A stretch of DNA of 64,000 bases from Branchiostoma floridae (lineage: Eukaryota; Chordata; Leptocardii; Amphioxiformes; Branchiostomatidae): NCBI RefSeq assembly GCF_000003815.2, contig NC_049990.1, positions 16,707,658-16,771,657 of the forward strand. Direction: 5' to 3'. The notes below the pieces were generated by a model. The model was not told where the DNA came from. It made no database searches and was given only the letters and a program-made list of their open reading frames with translations. The position numbers were made by a program, and so were the translations under genes. Below are positions 1 through 12,709 of this stretch, piece after piece (position 1 is the stretch's first letter; each line of letters opens with the position of its first letter).

Positions 1-1130
1 ACAAGCCTGTCTGTCTGTCTCTCTGTCTGTCTACAACCCTGTCTGACTGTTTCCTTGTCTGGCTTCCTCTTCGTCTGTCTACCTTTCTGTCTGGCTTCCT
101 CTTTCTCTGTCTACCTCTCTGTCTGCAAGCCTGTCCGTCTGTCTCCTTCTTTGTTTGGTACCCTGTCTGGCATCCTATATGTCTTTCTACCTCTGTGTCT
201 GGCTTCCTCTGTGTCTGCCTATCTGCCTGCAAGCCTGTCTGCAAGCTTCTCTATCTGTCCACAACACTGCCTGGCTACTTCTTGTCAGTCTATCTCTATG
301 TCTGCATCCCTGTCTGTTGGTTTCCCTGTCTGGCTTCCTCTTTGTCTGTATATGTGTCTGCAAGCCTGTCTGTCTGTCTCTTCATCTGTCTGCAAGCCTG
401 TCTTGCTTCCTCTTTATCACACACTCTCTATCTGTCTGCATGCCTGCCTATCTGCCTCTCTGTCTGTGTGCAACCCTGTCTGGCTTCCCCTTTGTCTGTC
501 TACCTCTCCATCTGTCTGCAAGCCTGTCTGGCTTCCTCTTTGTATGTCTACCTCCCTATTGAACTGCAACCCTATCCGTCTGTCTCTCTGCCTCTTTGTC
601 TGTCTACCTCTCTGTCTGTCTGCAAGCCTGTCTCTCTGTCTGTCTGCAACCTTGTCTAGCTTCCCATTTGTCTGTCCACCTCTCTATCTGTCTACTGGCC
701 TGTCTGTCTGCAACCCTGTCTGGCTGTTTCCTTGTCTGGCTTCCTATTTGTATGCCTGCCTCACGATTTGTATGTCTGTCTTCAAGCCTGTCCGTCTGTC
801 TCTGTCTTTGTCTGTTACCCTGTCTGACTTCCTCTTTGTCTGTCTACGTCTCTGCCTGCAATCATTTCTGTTGGTATTCCTGTCTGGCTTCCTCTTTGTC
901 TGTCAATCTGTCTGCAAGCCTGTCTGTCTGCCTCTCTATCTGTCTGCAAGCATGTCCGTCTGTCTCTCTCTCTTTGTCTGGAACCCTGTCTGGCTTCCTC
1001 TTTGTCTATCTACCTATATCATCTATCCATCCATCCATCCATCCATCCATCCATCCATCCATCCATCAATCCATCCATCCAACCAACCAACCAACTAAAC
1101 CTAATCAACCAACCAACAAACAGAGTTCGG
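1..1130. repeat. CTGT-rich low-complexity tract followed by ATCC and AACC microsatellites
   Basis: About 1 kb of degenerate (CTGT)n / CTGTCTGCAAGC-like sequence, then a clean (ATCC)n run near 1023-1080 and (AACC)n near 1078-1125. Long open frames run through it in all three forward frames only because the tetranucleotide has few stops; their Ser/Leu/Cys/Val-rich translations are repeat artefacts. Confidence 0.95.
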
Positions 1131-1190
1131 TATCAGCAAGGTTAAAAGTCTAGGAGAATCAATCTTGTCAAGACGTTAAGGAGACACAGA

Positions 1191-3126
1191 CACAGAACAT
1201 GCTACAAGATGTTACATGATTTAACATGTACCTGTTGTGTCACCAGTCTGGAACTGCTGCCGCTCTCCTATCTTCGACATGAGACCGCTTGTCAGGTTTC
1301 TGAGAGCCTCAAAAACACATCTTACCTACCTCAACCAGGAGCTAAGGTTGTGCGAAGCCCAAGATTCAAGCAAATTATCCTCTAACTTGGCGATATGAAA
1401 AAACAGCGATTAACGAGATTCTTTGTGACATATATGCAAAACGAGACAATTCATTGAACAAGCAAAGAAAACACCATGTCTTTGGCTATTGGAATGAATT
1501 GTTTTGTAACTCGAGGACAATATGAATAAATATGCAATTTGTACCGTCCAGGTATTATTAATCTCAGTGACATTTATCGCATGCATCATCCTTGGTTATT
1601 GTTATGAATTGTCTCGTCTTGGATATCTATTCACGATGAATGTCTTTATCCACATTACTTGATTGGATTCAGTAAAGGGACATTGCTAGTGAAAGTTATT
1701 TATTCTTTACAAAATATGGAATTTAAACTTCTAAGGCAGACAGTTTTACGAATGATATAGATATAATCTTTACCAGTGAGAGTTGTGAGAATTAGAATTG
1801 TAAAGGTGTCTTTTAACTTCTACCAACCAGACCGTCTAGTTATTGCAAGAACATAATTTAATAAACAATGCCTTTGGTTATTCTAATTCTTCAATCTTAA
1901 AATGTAATTAATTTTATTCAGGAAGGGATATAGTTGCTTGAGATTCAAGCTTCGTCTTAACCATTGAAGCGTAATTTAAAAAAAAAATGTTTAAGACAAT
2001 GGAGAAATGTTATAACCTGTTATGTGAATTGAAATTTCTGGCAACTAAAGATTATTAGATATTCCAAGGACATTATATCATATACAATGTCCTTGGTTAT
2101 TCGAATGAGTTGTCTCGTCTTGAATATCTAGTTACGGTGATCCTTTTAATCCTTAACGTTATTATTTTCATTCATTAAGGAACAGATAAAATTGTTTGAG
2201 TTTCAGGCTTCGTCTTAACCGTTCAAGCGTAATCCAAAGAATCTAAGCATTTTTTCAAGACAATGGAATAGTGCTTGAAAAATACAATGTTACAAATAAC
2301 AAAAGTTGCGAGAATCTGTAGTGTCTAGGTTCAATTTCTTCTGACCACACTACTATTTCTTCCAAGGACATTATATACTACATATTGTCCTCGAAATATG
2401 AGACAATTAATTCCAATGGCCAAGGACATTGTGTTTTCCTTGGTTATTCCAATGAATTGTCTCGTCTGGCATATATATTCATAAATGTAATTCGTTAATC
2501 GCTGCTTCTTAATCTCGTCAAGTTAGAGGATAAATTGCTTGAATCTTGGGCTTCGCGCATACAACCTAGCTCTTGGTTGATATGAGACGTGTTTTTGAAA
2601 ACAAATTGCTTCGATTTCATCTTTAGCGTAATCAAAACACTTACAAGTATGTGAATGTTGCTAATAGATCATGGTATTTTAGCAAGACAAGTTTTGAGAA
2701 TCTGTGGTGTCTAGGTGGCGTTCATATCAATTTCTCCTGACCACACAACTAGTTTTTCCAAGGACATTAATATTGTTTTTGTATACTATATATTGTCCTC
2801 GAAATACGAGACAATTCATTCAAATAGCCAAGGACATGATGTTTTCTTGCTTATGCAATGGATTGTCTCGTCTTGCATATATATTCATAACGAATCTCGT
2901 AAATCGCTTTTTTTATATCGTCCAGTTAGAGGATAAGTTACTTGAATCTTGGGCTTCGCGCACATGCAACCTTAGATCCTGGTCGAGGTAAGTCATGTTT
3001 CGAGGCTCTCAGAAACCTTACAAGCGGCATCATGTCGAAGTTTGGAGGGCGGGAGCAGTCCCAGACTGGTGACACAACAGGTACATGTTCAATCATTTAA
3101 CATCAAGCTAGGTAGCATGTTCTGTG
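1191..3126. mobile_element. foldback (long inverted-repeat) DNA element with internal tandem units
   Basis: The left arm (from CACAGAACATGCTAC at 1191, through about 1530) is matched by the reverse complement of about 2740-3126, which ends GTAGCATGTTCTGTG. The arms share the CACCAGTCTGG, CGACATGA and TTAGAGGATAA blocks. Inside, a unit containing CCAAGGACAT and ATTGTCTCGTCT recurs in direct orientation (near 2386-2570 and 2787-2970, with partial copies near 1560-1640 and 2080-2260). No transposase coding is visible, so it is a non-autonomous element. Target duplication is not resolved because simple repeats flank it. Confidence 0.8.
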
Positions 3127-3239
3127 GTTGTTTCTCTTTAATAGCTTAACATTGATACAGATACACTTCTCGCCTTTCTGCTATTTAACACTGTTTGTTG
3201 GTTGGATTATCAATTGGTTTGTCTGTTTTTTTTGGTTGT

Positions 3240-3367
3240 TCTGTTGTTTTGTTGGTTGGTCGGTCGGTCGGTTTGTTGGTTGGTTGGTTGGTTGGTTGGT
3301 TGGTTGGTTGGTTGGTTGGTTGGTTGGTTGGTTGGTCGATCGGTCGGTCGGTTAGTTGGTTGGTTAA
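3240..3367. repeat. (GGTT)n microsatellite
   Basis: Nearly pure GGTT repeats. This is the reverse complement of the AACC tract on the other side of the foldback element, so the two microsatellites are inverted with respect to each other. Open frames here are repeat artefacts. Confidence 0.95.
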
Positions 3368-4494
3368 GTCTCTATTATACAGTAGAAAAATTAAACGTCC
3401 TATACGTTTGTGACCTACAAGTCACATTTTCGGCAGCTAAATAATACGTCCGGTATTCTCTCGACTTTTAGGGATTAGGGCAATTGGCTGGCGTTCGCAG
3501 GCAAATGATTCTCGTTCTTATATGATAAGATAGGTTTCAGTAAGATACGATAAATTGTACGGTAAAAAGTATGCTCGGCTCTGGCGTTTGTGAGATTCCG
3601 CGACCTTTTGGTGATCAACAAATACGGCAGAGTATCTTCGACTGTGTAACTGTGTGGCATTACTTCGTAGTATACAGTGTTTAAATATACAATTTGTCTC
3701 GACGCATCTTTCTTCGGAAAATTACACGTTACTAAGCTTTTATTGATCACAAATCGATAAGTGGAGTCCTAAATAGATAAATGAAGTTTAAAAAATGATT
3801 ATGGATCATTTCTCAGATCATGCTTTTACCTTTTAGCTTAGTTTATGGTCGGTAATAAGGTGTCTGTCTTTGGCAAATAATCATTCTATTAAAATGTACA
3901 GGAGGAAATAAGGTGTAGGTAGAATAGTTATGTCTGTTGTCAAACACAACATCGATGACGTAGAAATGACGAAAAAAACGAGAAAAAATAGAAAACTTTG
4001 CAAACTTTGCAAAACTATTGCCAACTAAATTTTAGGAAAAGTCGCCGAATTCTTTGACTCCAGCGTTAGCCGTTCGAACGTTATGCGACATGAAATTTGG
4101 CGCAGGCCTCAAAAGCACCCCCCCTCTCTCTTAATAGGGTTAACTGTTCAGAAATGTAATCTGTTTCTAGTGTGAAGAAAGATTTTGGCCCCCGAAAGCG
4201 AGATATTGTTTAAGGCTTAGATCCCAATTGCACCAGTACTGTTCAGGGATGTAGGCCCGGTCTGGTTCCGAAGCCACAAATTTGTCCCGGGAATTTTTCC
4301 CCTTCGGAATTCCCTATAGGTAAGTCACGGCGTCTATTTTTTACCGGATCCCGGGTTTGTTTTAAGTCCGGCCCAAAAATACCCCGGGAGCTGCAAGGTA
4401 TGCGCCAAGTAGGGCTTACGCCCGAAAGTGGCACAAAATAGTCCGTGAAATTCCCGGCAGGGCCCCCTTTCCTTTTGGGACCAAAGCCTTACAC
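3368..4494. other. non-coding stretch upstream of the lectin gene
   Basis: No exon, RNA gene or clear transposon could be supported. The GC-rich part from 4240 to 4480 has short open frames on the minus strand without protein-like composition. Confidence 0.5.
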
Positions 4495-7400
4495 ATGCTT
4501 CTCGGTGATACGCTAATTTCTGATCTCGACATACTCCCAGGTACCACACGCAAGCAGCACGTTCAGGATGATTGGCAGGCAATTGCGGACATCGCTGCGA
4601 ACATACCCAACGCTCTGTACGCCTCTAGACCAGGTAAAACCTTCATTTCGGTCCTGTAGATACAGAAGTAAGTAAGTAAGATACAGAAGCACTCCCTATA
4701 CGTCGGTCGTATCTCACCCAACGCCGAGTGTTAAAATCGTAGTTAATGAACTTGAACGTTAGAGCGCAAGTCTTTTTCGGTGAATTTACCAACATTACGC
4801 ATGGCAATATTAATCATTTTCGGTAGATTTGACTTTGGCAGGGTCATTTGAATTTTGAGACGATCGAGACAATGTTACTTGATGAGAAAGATCAGTGGGT
4901 ACTGAAATCCTGCTTTTTAACTTATTGCTCATGGTCAATTTATCAGCATTTTCTCTATAGTGGCCACCTGTCTATAGTGGCCAAATTGTCTTCAGTCCCT
5001 TGAGTGGCCGCTATGGACAGGTTTGACTGTAGTTGTAATCTTAATATACTTGTTCGCCCGATAGATGTTTTAGGTGGCGACGTTAAGAAGTCAAACAGTT
5101 GCCGCCTACGGAAGATGTTGCTGATTAAGCAAATCATAGGGCTTGTCTTCGTTGTGCTCATCAGCATTCTGCTTCCCTATTTGGCTGGTAAGGCACGATC
5201 TATATTTTTCATTTTAATTGTTGAGTTTCAACAGTATGGTTCACCTCATACGCATTGAAATGTATAACGTCATACAAAACCAATGTCCTTATTTCATAAC
5301 CTAAGGTCTGTAGAAAAGTTCATATTCCTAATGCAACCAGACAAACCATCAATCATAAAACATATCTGCTCTTTTATCTCCACTATAACAGTAAAGCGAG
5401 GAGAAGTTGAATTTATCCTGCAATAGTCTCATTTTGTATCTGTGAACTGTATCTTTTCAATATGTTTTATTGTGACCTGTACTTAGCCCGGTGTGGCAAA
5501 AATGTGCAATAAAGGTCTTCATTCATTCATGCATCGTTTCGGTAATCCACACTCTCTTTTTTTGTATAAATAGTAAACTGGACTATTCTTAGAAGTGGCA
5601 GTAACGACCAGCAATTAAGCAACCTTGAAGGTAAGATGACATTTCTTCCGGCGTTTGGCAATTTTCGGAAAACTGACTGGCTATAGATTGTGGCAATTAG
5701 CAAGAATATGGTCAATTACACTGGCATGAACAAAATTTTCACTGGTCCCGAATGATTGAAATGACAATTTGGTGCGTTTACTTGCAGCAAGAAAATCAAT
5801 TTGAGGTTCGAAAAGGTTAAAAGCCACCTGCTTCCTTATCTAGCAATGAAAGGGAATTTAAAGACTTCATGTACAATGGTCAGACATTAACATGGTATTC
5901 TTCCGGGAAAGCAACCAGTGGAATTGTCCCTAATACGACTACAATTGAATGTCAAATTGCAGTGCCACATTTCATAAGGCAAACTAATTAATAAAGAAAA
6001 CAAAATGTTCCGTCTGACGACAACGATGTCCACCTGCTAACCAGCGTTGGTAAAGCTTGATTGTTTAACACACCCTGCTCATTGATATACTGTCACATAT
6101 AAAGGTTAAACAAGATGTCATGATTTTGTACTGGGATCTCAACTCAGTGGCAACTACATTTAAATGATTCTGATTCTATTATTTTTAGTTCTTCTTAATA
6201 TTTTAAGTCTGTCGTCATTTTAATCGCTACCTTTTTTTATAAAGTTTTGCGACCGACTGGTCCCACAGACAATCTTGTACCAAATGGGCACATCAAACAC
6301 AACATGACAGAAGAAAAGGTAAGCGTCCTTGTGTATTCCGGGTCCCGTGGGATCGAAACATCGGGTGGGATCCCCTGGGTTTTTCGGACCCCCGGGGCTA
6401 CTGTACTACCAGGACGTCCAGGGGAAGGTGGTCACATGGAAACGAAAGACCAGACGGGAACCACTGAGTCTGCTGGGACCAGTAGGCCAACCGGACACCC
6501 AGACAAAGTGGAGCCATCGGGACTCAATGGGACAGCAGGGGCTGTTGGGACGGAGACGTCAACGTCTTCAAGTCCTGACGGTCCAACTGAACAACACGAA
6601 ACATTCACTACACGCCAGTCAAACGGAGGTAAGCCATCCTCCTTGTAAATAAAAGGATCATACTGAAGCACTACTTGTTTGAACAAATGAGAAATGATGT
6701 TTAAGCAAACATTATTACTGCGTAGTATTTAGCCCATGTTAGACTTACGTCCCATTTCCGAAACGGGGCCCGGCCGGGATGTTTGTGGAAACGAAAAATA
6801 AAACTGTTTACCAAGGAATATGTACATACGACTATGCTCCTGACTATTATTTTTAAGTCCTGTGCGTTCTGTTGCCTTTCTTATCATATTTTTTTTCGTT
6901 TCCGAAAGCTAGCCGGCCGGGCCCCTGGTTGGGAATCGGGACCTAGGCCTTACACAGTGTCCTGCATGCTATCAGGGGTGGATTGGGTACCCTCCCATTC
7001 CATGTGGCCGCATACACCTCAAACTTCTTTCTAGTGGAGTCACAAGTATGAGATCATGATTCTAAATTACTAGCAATCCAATAGGAAAGCTTCTAGCTCT
7101 GTCGCTATGGAAACCAGTCAAATCTCAGCCTCCAACACCATGGTATCAGACAGTTCTTATTCTGTCAATAATTACTCCATGTTAGCATGCATAAATCAAG
7201 AGATGCCCTATTCTCCTGACTTTGAGCGGATTTGACTATCAAGGGACCTTACAAGTGGAACGGTTACTTGGACCTTGATGTCAGTCTGTAATAGACTGTG
7301 TATAATGTTTACATACATGAAGTTCTCTTTTAGAACTTATAAGGTTCAAAGAGATGAAGACGCAAAATAATCAAAATGATGTCAAAACAAGTCCTTGCCT

Positions 7401-7998
7401 ACCACAAATATGCAAAAAACACCTTCACAAAACAGCAGCAAAACAGTACCTAACGTTACATGTTTATGGAGGGGAAAATGATATACCACACTTAAATGAA
7501 AGAAAAATTAGAACCATTCAATGCTTGTAATGTGTAATTCAATAGTTGTAATTTGCATTACTGTTGGAACATGTTATACCAACAGGTTGTATCGAAGGCT
7601 TTACAATATGGCGTGGAACCTGCTACAAGGTGTTTATCACACCCCAAAACTACGAGGATTCTTCTGCGACCTGTCGTCAGTTGGGCGGCACCCTGGCCAT
7701 GCCCCGCGATGCTGACACCAACGCCTTTCTCATCTCCTCACTCATCAACGCCACAACCTTCACAAGGCCGAATAATGTTCGTTTTGGCCTTCACGATCAG
7801 CGCCAGGAAGGGAGGTATGAGTGGGTGGACGGTACTCCACTTAGGAAGTACATGTACAACTCTTGGGCTCCGGTAAAACCTCCGTCCAGGAAAAACAGGT
7901 TTAAACTGGACTGTGTCGCCTACAAACCCACCAAGCAATACAAATGGGGCGCTGCATGTTGTAGAAAACGTTTACCATTCATCTGTCAGATTATTTGA
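4495..7998 (+). CDS. type II membrane C-type lectin with collagen-like stalk (4 exons)
   Basis: Model: join(4495..4633, 5065..5187, 6245..6628, 7586..7998). All three introns are phase 1 and GT-AG. The product is 352 residues with one open frame throughout. Exon 1 gives a cytoplasmic tail containing DDWQAIADIAANIPNALY. Exon 2 carries a hydrophobic segment (LLIKQIIGLVFVVLISILL) after basic residues, a signal anchor. Exon 3 is an eroded Gly-X-Y stalk. Exon 4 is a C-type lectin-like domain, with the first Cys after the junction, VRFGLHD in place of WIGL, EGRYEWVDGT, CC and a final FICQII. It lacks EPN/QPD and WND, so canonical calcium-dependent sugar binding is unlikely. The start ATG at 4495 is the first in frame; exon 1 could instead begin by splicing at 4514-4515. 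The stalk looks damaged, so the gene may be decaying. The CTLD itself is intact. Confidence 0.75.
4956..5034. mobile_element. short MITE-like fragment touching exon 2
   Basis: The TATAGTGGCCACCTGTC... sequence and its partly inverted partner GTGGCCGCTATGGACAGG followed by TTTGACTGTA resemble the ends of a common invertebrate inverted-repeat element. An ATG at 5013 in frame with exon 2 lies inside this fragment, so it is probably not the start codon. Confidence 0.45.
5440..5532 (+). mobile_element. 3' end remnant of a non-LTR retrotransposon
   Basis: GTGCAATAAAGG followed by a short (ATTC)n tail is the typical 3' terminus of amphioxus-like CR1/L2 elements. It lies within intron 2 of the lectin gene. 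No coding sequence survives. Confidence 0.5.
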
Positions 7999-8986
7999 GG
8001 TATGAGCCATTACTACTGCTTGCCATGAAATGATGTAGATTAAGCGGGTTGTTAACTAGGTCGCCCCTTTTGTTGATATCTCGATGAAAAATGGACATAT
8101 CTTTTTGGGTGTGTCTGTTTGTGTTTCCGTATTTTTGCAGTCAGAACTACTTATGAACCTATATGTGGACGGATTACGATGGTATTTGTTTGTTTTGTTT
8201 GTTTGAACCTTTATTTATTCATTTTGTCATGTGAGTAGTTGTAAGTAAGACCATGGTCAAATGCGATTCTGGGTCCCCTAGTATGTGACCTTAGTACTGC
8301 AGCAGAACTTCCATTTTTTGTATCCTCTGACCTAAAGATGGTATGGTCTTCTGGTAGCACATAGCTTGTGATGTAAAGATGAAGCGTTGCATGTAATTTA
8401 GAATAGGTGGAACATAAAAAGACACCAAAATCGCAAAGGAGGACCTGAATTGCATAATCTATGCAAAAATATCCGGACAGATAAATACAAAAAAGAAGGG
8501 AATTTTATACTTGAGACGTGTAAGTTTGTCAATGATGAGCATAATCATGCATAATTCATGTCAATATGTAAGTCATTTGCATAAATCTACAAGAGCTTTA
8601 GATATTTTATGAAGTTTTCGCCGAACAAATACAAAATGTTTCATGCAGCGTTTTAGACCTCAGATCGTTTTTTTACCTTACGGTTGAAATTGAACGGTTG
8701 TTTTGGAAACGGCCTAAAATTTATGCGCGGGTGGATGTCATCCATATAATCGAGTCAGCAATGCCTTTACTGGATTGCTCACGTTAGATCATTATTGTAG
8801 AAAATGTGACAACAAAATTTGAAACTCTTCGACTTATGTTTGTTCAGTCTTGTACAGGACATGAGGAAGCGACAAGCAAAGTTCTGGAATAATTTGTTTC
8901 GCCAGTTTGCTGGGTTCCGCGACCAGATATTTTCGCCAAATAATGTTACCCTTTTTGAAGTGAAGCATCATATGCACTATACATGA

Positions 8987-9017
8987 TTTATGCAAATAAG
9001 GCCCTTATTTGCATAAA
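8987..9017. repeat. perfect hairpin with two octamer motifs
   Basis: Arms of 15 bp (TTTATGCAAATAAGG and its exact complement) are separated by one base. Each arm carries ATGCAAAT, the POU-factor octamer. Functional meaning is not shown by the sequence. Confidence 0.8.
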
Positions 9018-9316
9018 ATATCTCCGTTGACTACCTTCTCTACCCAAATAGCAGAAAATTAAAGTTTTATCTAAGCAAAGAAGGTTGTTATAGCATTTCC
9101 TCATAAACCACATATTGCCTGATTTCCATGGTTTTTGTCGAATAATGTTCACTTCCCAATGCCGCGAGTATGAAATTCTCATCACTTACCACTATGAAAA
9201 TATGTCATCTTGTCATTTATTATGCGAATGAGGTTGTCATTTGTATAATTGAGATCTATTTAACATTTCAACATTGAGATCTATCAACATTTTTTAATCT
9301 TTTGAGATCTATCAAC

Positions 9317-9351
9317 ATTATACAAATCTACTGTCTGTAGATTTGTATAAT
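9317..9351. repeat. perfect 15-bp hairpin
   Basis: ATTATACAAATCTAC, then the loop TGTCT, then the exact inverted complement. Confidence 0.8.
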
Positions 9352-12300
9352 TAAACTGTGCCATACATACATACAAACATACATACATTGTGTCTGTATA
9401 TATAGCTGTGCTATAAGAGCCATATACGTATACCACTCCTAACTACCTGTTAAGTTATGCTGTTACCTACAAATAGTAGCTAAGCACCTGAAAGCATATC
9501 CTTTGAAAATTGTACTGACATTTGGCGGAGTGTCATGTAGTATGTTGTGAGATGTCTTATTCAAACTAGTGAAAAAAGGATGTTTCTTTAATCATTTGAA
9601 ACATTTTAATCAATAATAATTCTTGACAATCTTTAATTGATTATATCAATATCAAGTTTTATATTTTAAATAGAAAAAAGATGTACATTTGTTATGTAAA
9701 CGTACGGATAAGAGCGAGCATTTATGTATTTCTCAGCTTGGGAATGTGGTGAACATGTACTTAATTAAAAAAACGATGACCTAATTTGCATGACTCGTTC
9801 GTTTATGATTTATTAATCATCCTCCAAATATAGAGAATAACACTGGTATCGCGACATTCTTCTTTTATATATTTATCTTTCAATTTCTTATGTATTGATG
9901 TATCTATTATACTGTTGATTAAAAAATATTATTCTATGATATTCAATATCATTGTGTGCTCGAAGCTTTATAACCTAATTGTTGTAGAGAACCGTCGGAA
10001 CTATAGGGATATATTTAGTTTGAATCATCTTAGAATGTATAAATCTTAGAACTGTCAAATTATCATCAAATTCATCAATCAAATTATGGGAAACAATTTT
10101 GAGGCGCACATAGAGTCGTATTGATCCGTTACCGGTTACGCTGTCGCAAACCTGCAACAAGATTTCGTAAACTTCATACCTCCATGAAGAATTCTAAGCC
10201 TTATGAATTTTCATTTTCATTTTGTTTCATTGTTGAATCAAATGAGGTTGTAATAAGCACGATCTTTTCTAAACAATAGACTTCTCTGCTAGAATTACAT
10301 GTATATTATGTTACGTGTAAAAATTCACACATATATTGTGCAATAAAGATAGTTGCATTTGCAATATACTTAGCCTTGTATTATATTGCTATGCACCTGT
10401 GTTTTTCATGTGTGCACAAAATAAGCATGTCGCTAAATGGTGTACCATATTGTATTGTATTGTTGCAATCTTTATGAATAGATAATTCTATTTGGTAGAA
10501 TACCATGTTTACATTTTGTCATAGAAAATGCAAATTACTTATATGATATATACCTTTAACGGATTTACTCATGTAGCAAGTATGTAATGTACTGTAAAGA
10601 AACGTATGCATACATTATGGATATCAGTATCTCACTTGCATAATTGATATCTGGGTATGATTTACCTGCCACGATTAAAAGGGCACATGTATTAAGTTCC
10701 TATTACGTAAAACGCGGCTATCATAGATTTCACCTTTGATAATGCAAATCAAGTCCAAAATTGCATGATATACACCTCATTGTGTACCTGTACGCCAAGT
10801 ATTCTGGAAATCTGTCATTTCTTTGTTCAATTTTCGCCGACAAAGGTTTTGGCAAAATTAACGCCCCTGCACTTCGAAAACAAGCTGCTGGTGGACCAAA
10901 ACCTACTTCTTTTTTGCAAAAAGTAAAAAAAAAATTCAGTCCCGTAGCAGTACCAAGGTCAGCCACCAGAGGGCCAAAATTGGCCTCATGGTTCGTCATA
11001 CCAAGACACAGAGTAGAAAGCATCACTCTCCATCCAGAAAACAAACCCCTAAAGTGATGCAAATTAAGTCCACACAAACGTTAACACCGTCTATTTATCC
11101 GTACGGTCACCTTGGCCAGAAATCATCACGCCAATCTGTCACTACCATCGCCGGTCATTTGCATGTAGATTTGATCTATCCGATTTGAGCTTTCACGAGT
11201 AAACAAAGGTTGAAGCAAATCTTTTATGCAATGCATCCTCTGTGCTACCATTATACAAGCTTCTATTAGAACCAAACCTCTGTCACTTCTTTATCTATCC
11301 AATATCTACCTACCACCCCAAAATTAAAAATCATGGTAAGATGCCAAAAGGCCAAAAAGGAAGTTCCCGCAGGTTCTATTACAGTATCATAAGAAGCCGC
11401 TAGAGGGCCCAAATCCCAAATTTATCGAGCTGTCATTAACAACTAACCACTTGCCAAAATATCCAAACAATCCGCAGAGGCATTGTGTTATATGTTAACA
11501 GCCACCAAATTTACGCACCAAACCAGGCAAAAACATTTCATATACCTTCATATTACATATGCCTTCTGTAAATTAATGGAGCGGAATCACCTCTTCTTTG
11601 AGTGCAGAGATAAGAGAACGCGTGAGAAATTCGGTGGCACTTCTGAAATCACACATGCGGCACATTCTTCCATATTTGGTTAGATGTATATTGTTTGTCT
11701 TCTTTGTCGGTTGCAATCCGTATCGCGCCATGCTTGTTGTTTTAAAAATCTAACGGGCACGTCACACTCATCCCAGCATCGGTAGAGACCGAACGGTTCA
11801 TCGAATCGAATCGTAAGTTCCTTTTAATTAGTTTTAGTATTTCTCAAAGAAATCGTAGATGAAAATTTAAATGCAAGTCAAGGATACCGGGAAGGGGGCG
11901 TTGTTGGACGCACTGTTGGAGATGGGGGGAGGGAGGGCACACAAGATGCAAACACCAGTAATTTTATGGGAAAGTGGAGGGGGAAATTACCCCAAGAATT
12001 GAAACCATAAAAATTGGACCCTCAAATGTTAACTCGTTCTGTCAACTGGCATCAAACGCTGCTTAAAAACTCTACACGGCTAGTTTGCAACAACCCCGCA
12101 CACCCCCACTACACCAGAGCCCCTTGGTAGGTCCTGTAGGCTTCAAACAACCACCATGGTGGAAACGCCCATGATGGACATTGTTTATTTTTTAAAAACC
12201 GATTCAACAAGTATACAGTATATCCTATCTATTAGTAACCAACCCCTAAAAATTCCAAGAAAGGGATTTTAATGGTCTTTCACTGTGGGAAATCGCGCAC

Positions 12301-12702
12301 AGTGTGCTATCTCTACCACCCCCCCCCATGCCCTTCCCATCTACGGAGGAACAATGCTTTGTTCTTGGTATATTTGAGTGGAGGGAGGGTTGTTCTGATC
12401 ATTGACCTTTATATTTCAATCCCTCTTGACATCGGGCTCAGAGCCATTGAAACAAACAAGCAACCATAGTGGTCTGGTGTATGTGTTGTTCATTAATGAT
12501 TCTATGTCCGGAAAGGGATGGACCAAATTCTGTCGTCTTTTCTATGTGTTGCGATCAAGTAAGATTCATTCTTCAAAAAGATGGACTGATTATCATCCGG
12601 GTATGTGAAATAAGCTTGTAAAATTCACACGAGGTCAAGGGTCAGTCCATATTTGAGGTTGCAGAACCTAAAGCGCGACCCCGCCTCCAATAGTAGTTCG
12701 GG

Positions 12703-12709
12703 TATAAAG
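12703..12709 (+). promoter_or_regulatory. candidate TATA box upstream of gene A
   Basis: TATAAAG sits in a block (GTTCGGGTATAAAGTA and the following GTGCATAACAGCG) that is conserved with the same place in duplication unit B. A second candidate, TATAAAC at 13275-13281 just before a conserved CGCAGCGCAGTCGCAGTG block, is closer to the first coding exon. An intron in the 5' UTR is likely, because the ATG exon is preceded by an acceptor in both copies. Confidence 0.4.

Larger units (their letters stand above)
7999..11309. other. gene-free AT-rich interval with two perfect hairpins
   Basis: No supported exon. It holds a LINE-like 3' fragment near 8180-8260 (minus orientation), a 15-bp perfect hairpin at 8987-9017 and another at 9317-9351 next to repeats of GAGATCTATCAACATT. 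A segment at 10741-11070, bracketed by ATGCAAATCAAGTCC and ATGCAAATTAAGTCC, looks like an old dispersed repeat. Confidence 0.6.

Noticed and set aside
55-1153. Four overlapping long open frames in the first kilobase
   Set aside because: They are Ser/Leu/Cys/Val-rich translations of a degenerate CTGT repeat in three frames; no codon-level constraint.
5004-5114. Start of the lectin gene at the GTG at 5004 or ATG at 5013
   Set aside because: Both lie in a MITE-like fragment; a phase-matched acceptor at 5063-5064 and an upstream protein-like exon (DDWQAIADIAANIPNALY) explain the exon better.
10730-11188. 115-codon minus-strand and 98-codon plus-strand open frames
   Set aside because: Overlap each other over an apparent dispersed repeat bracketed by ATGCAAATYAAGTCC; no domain or splice support.
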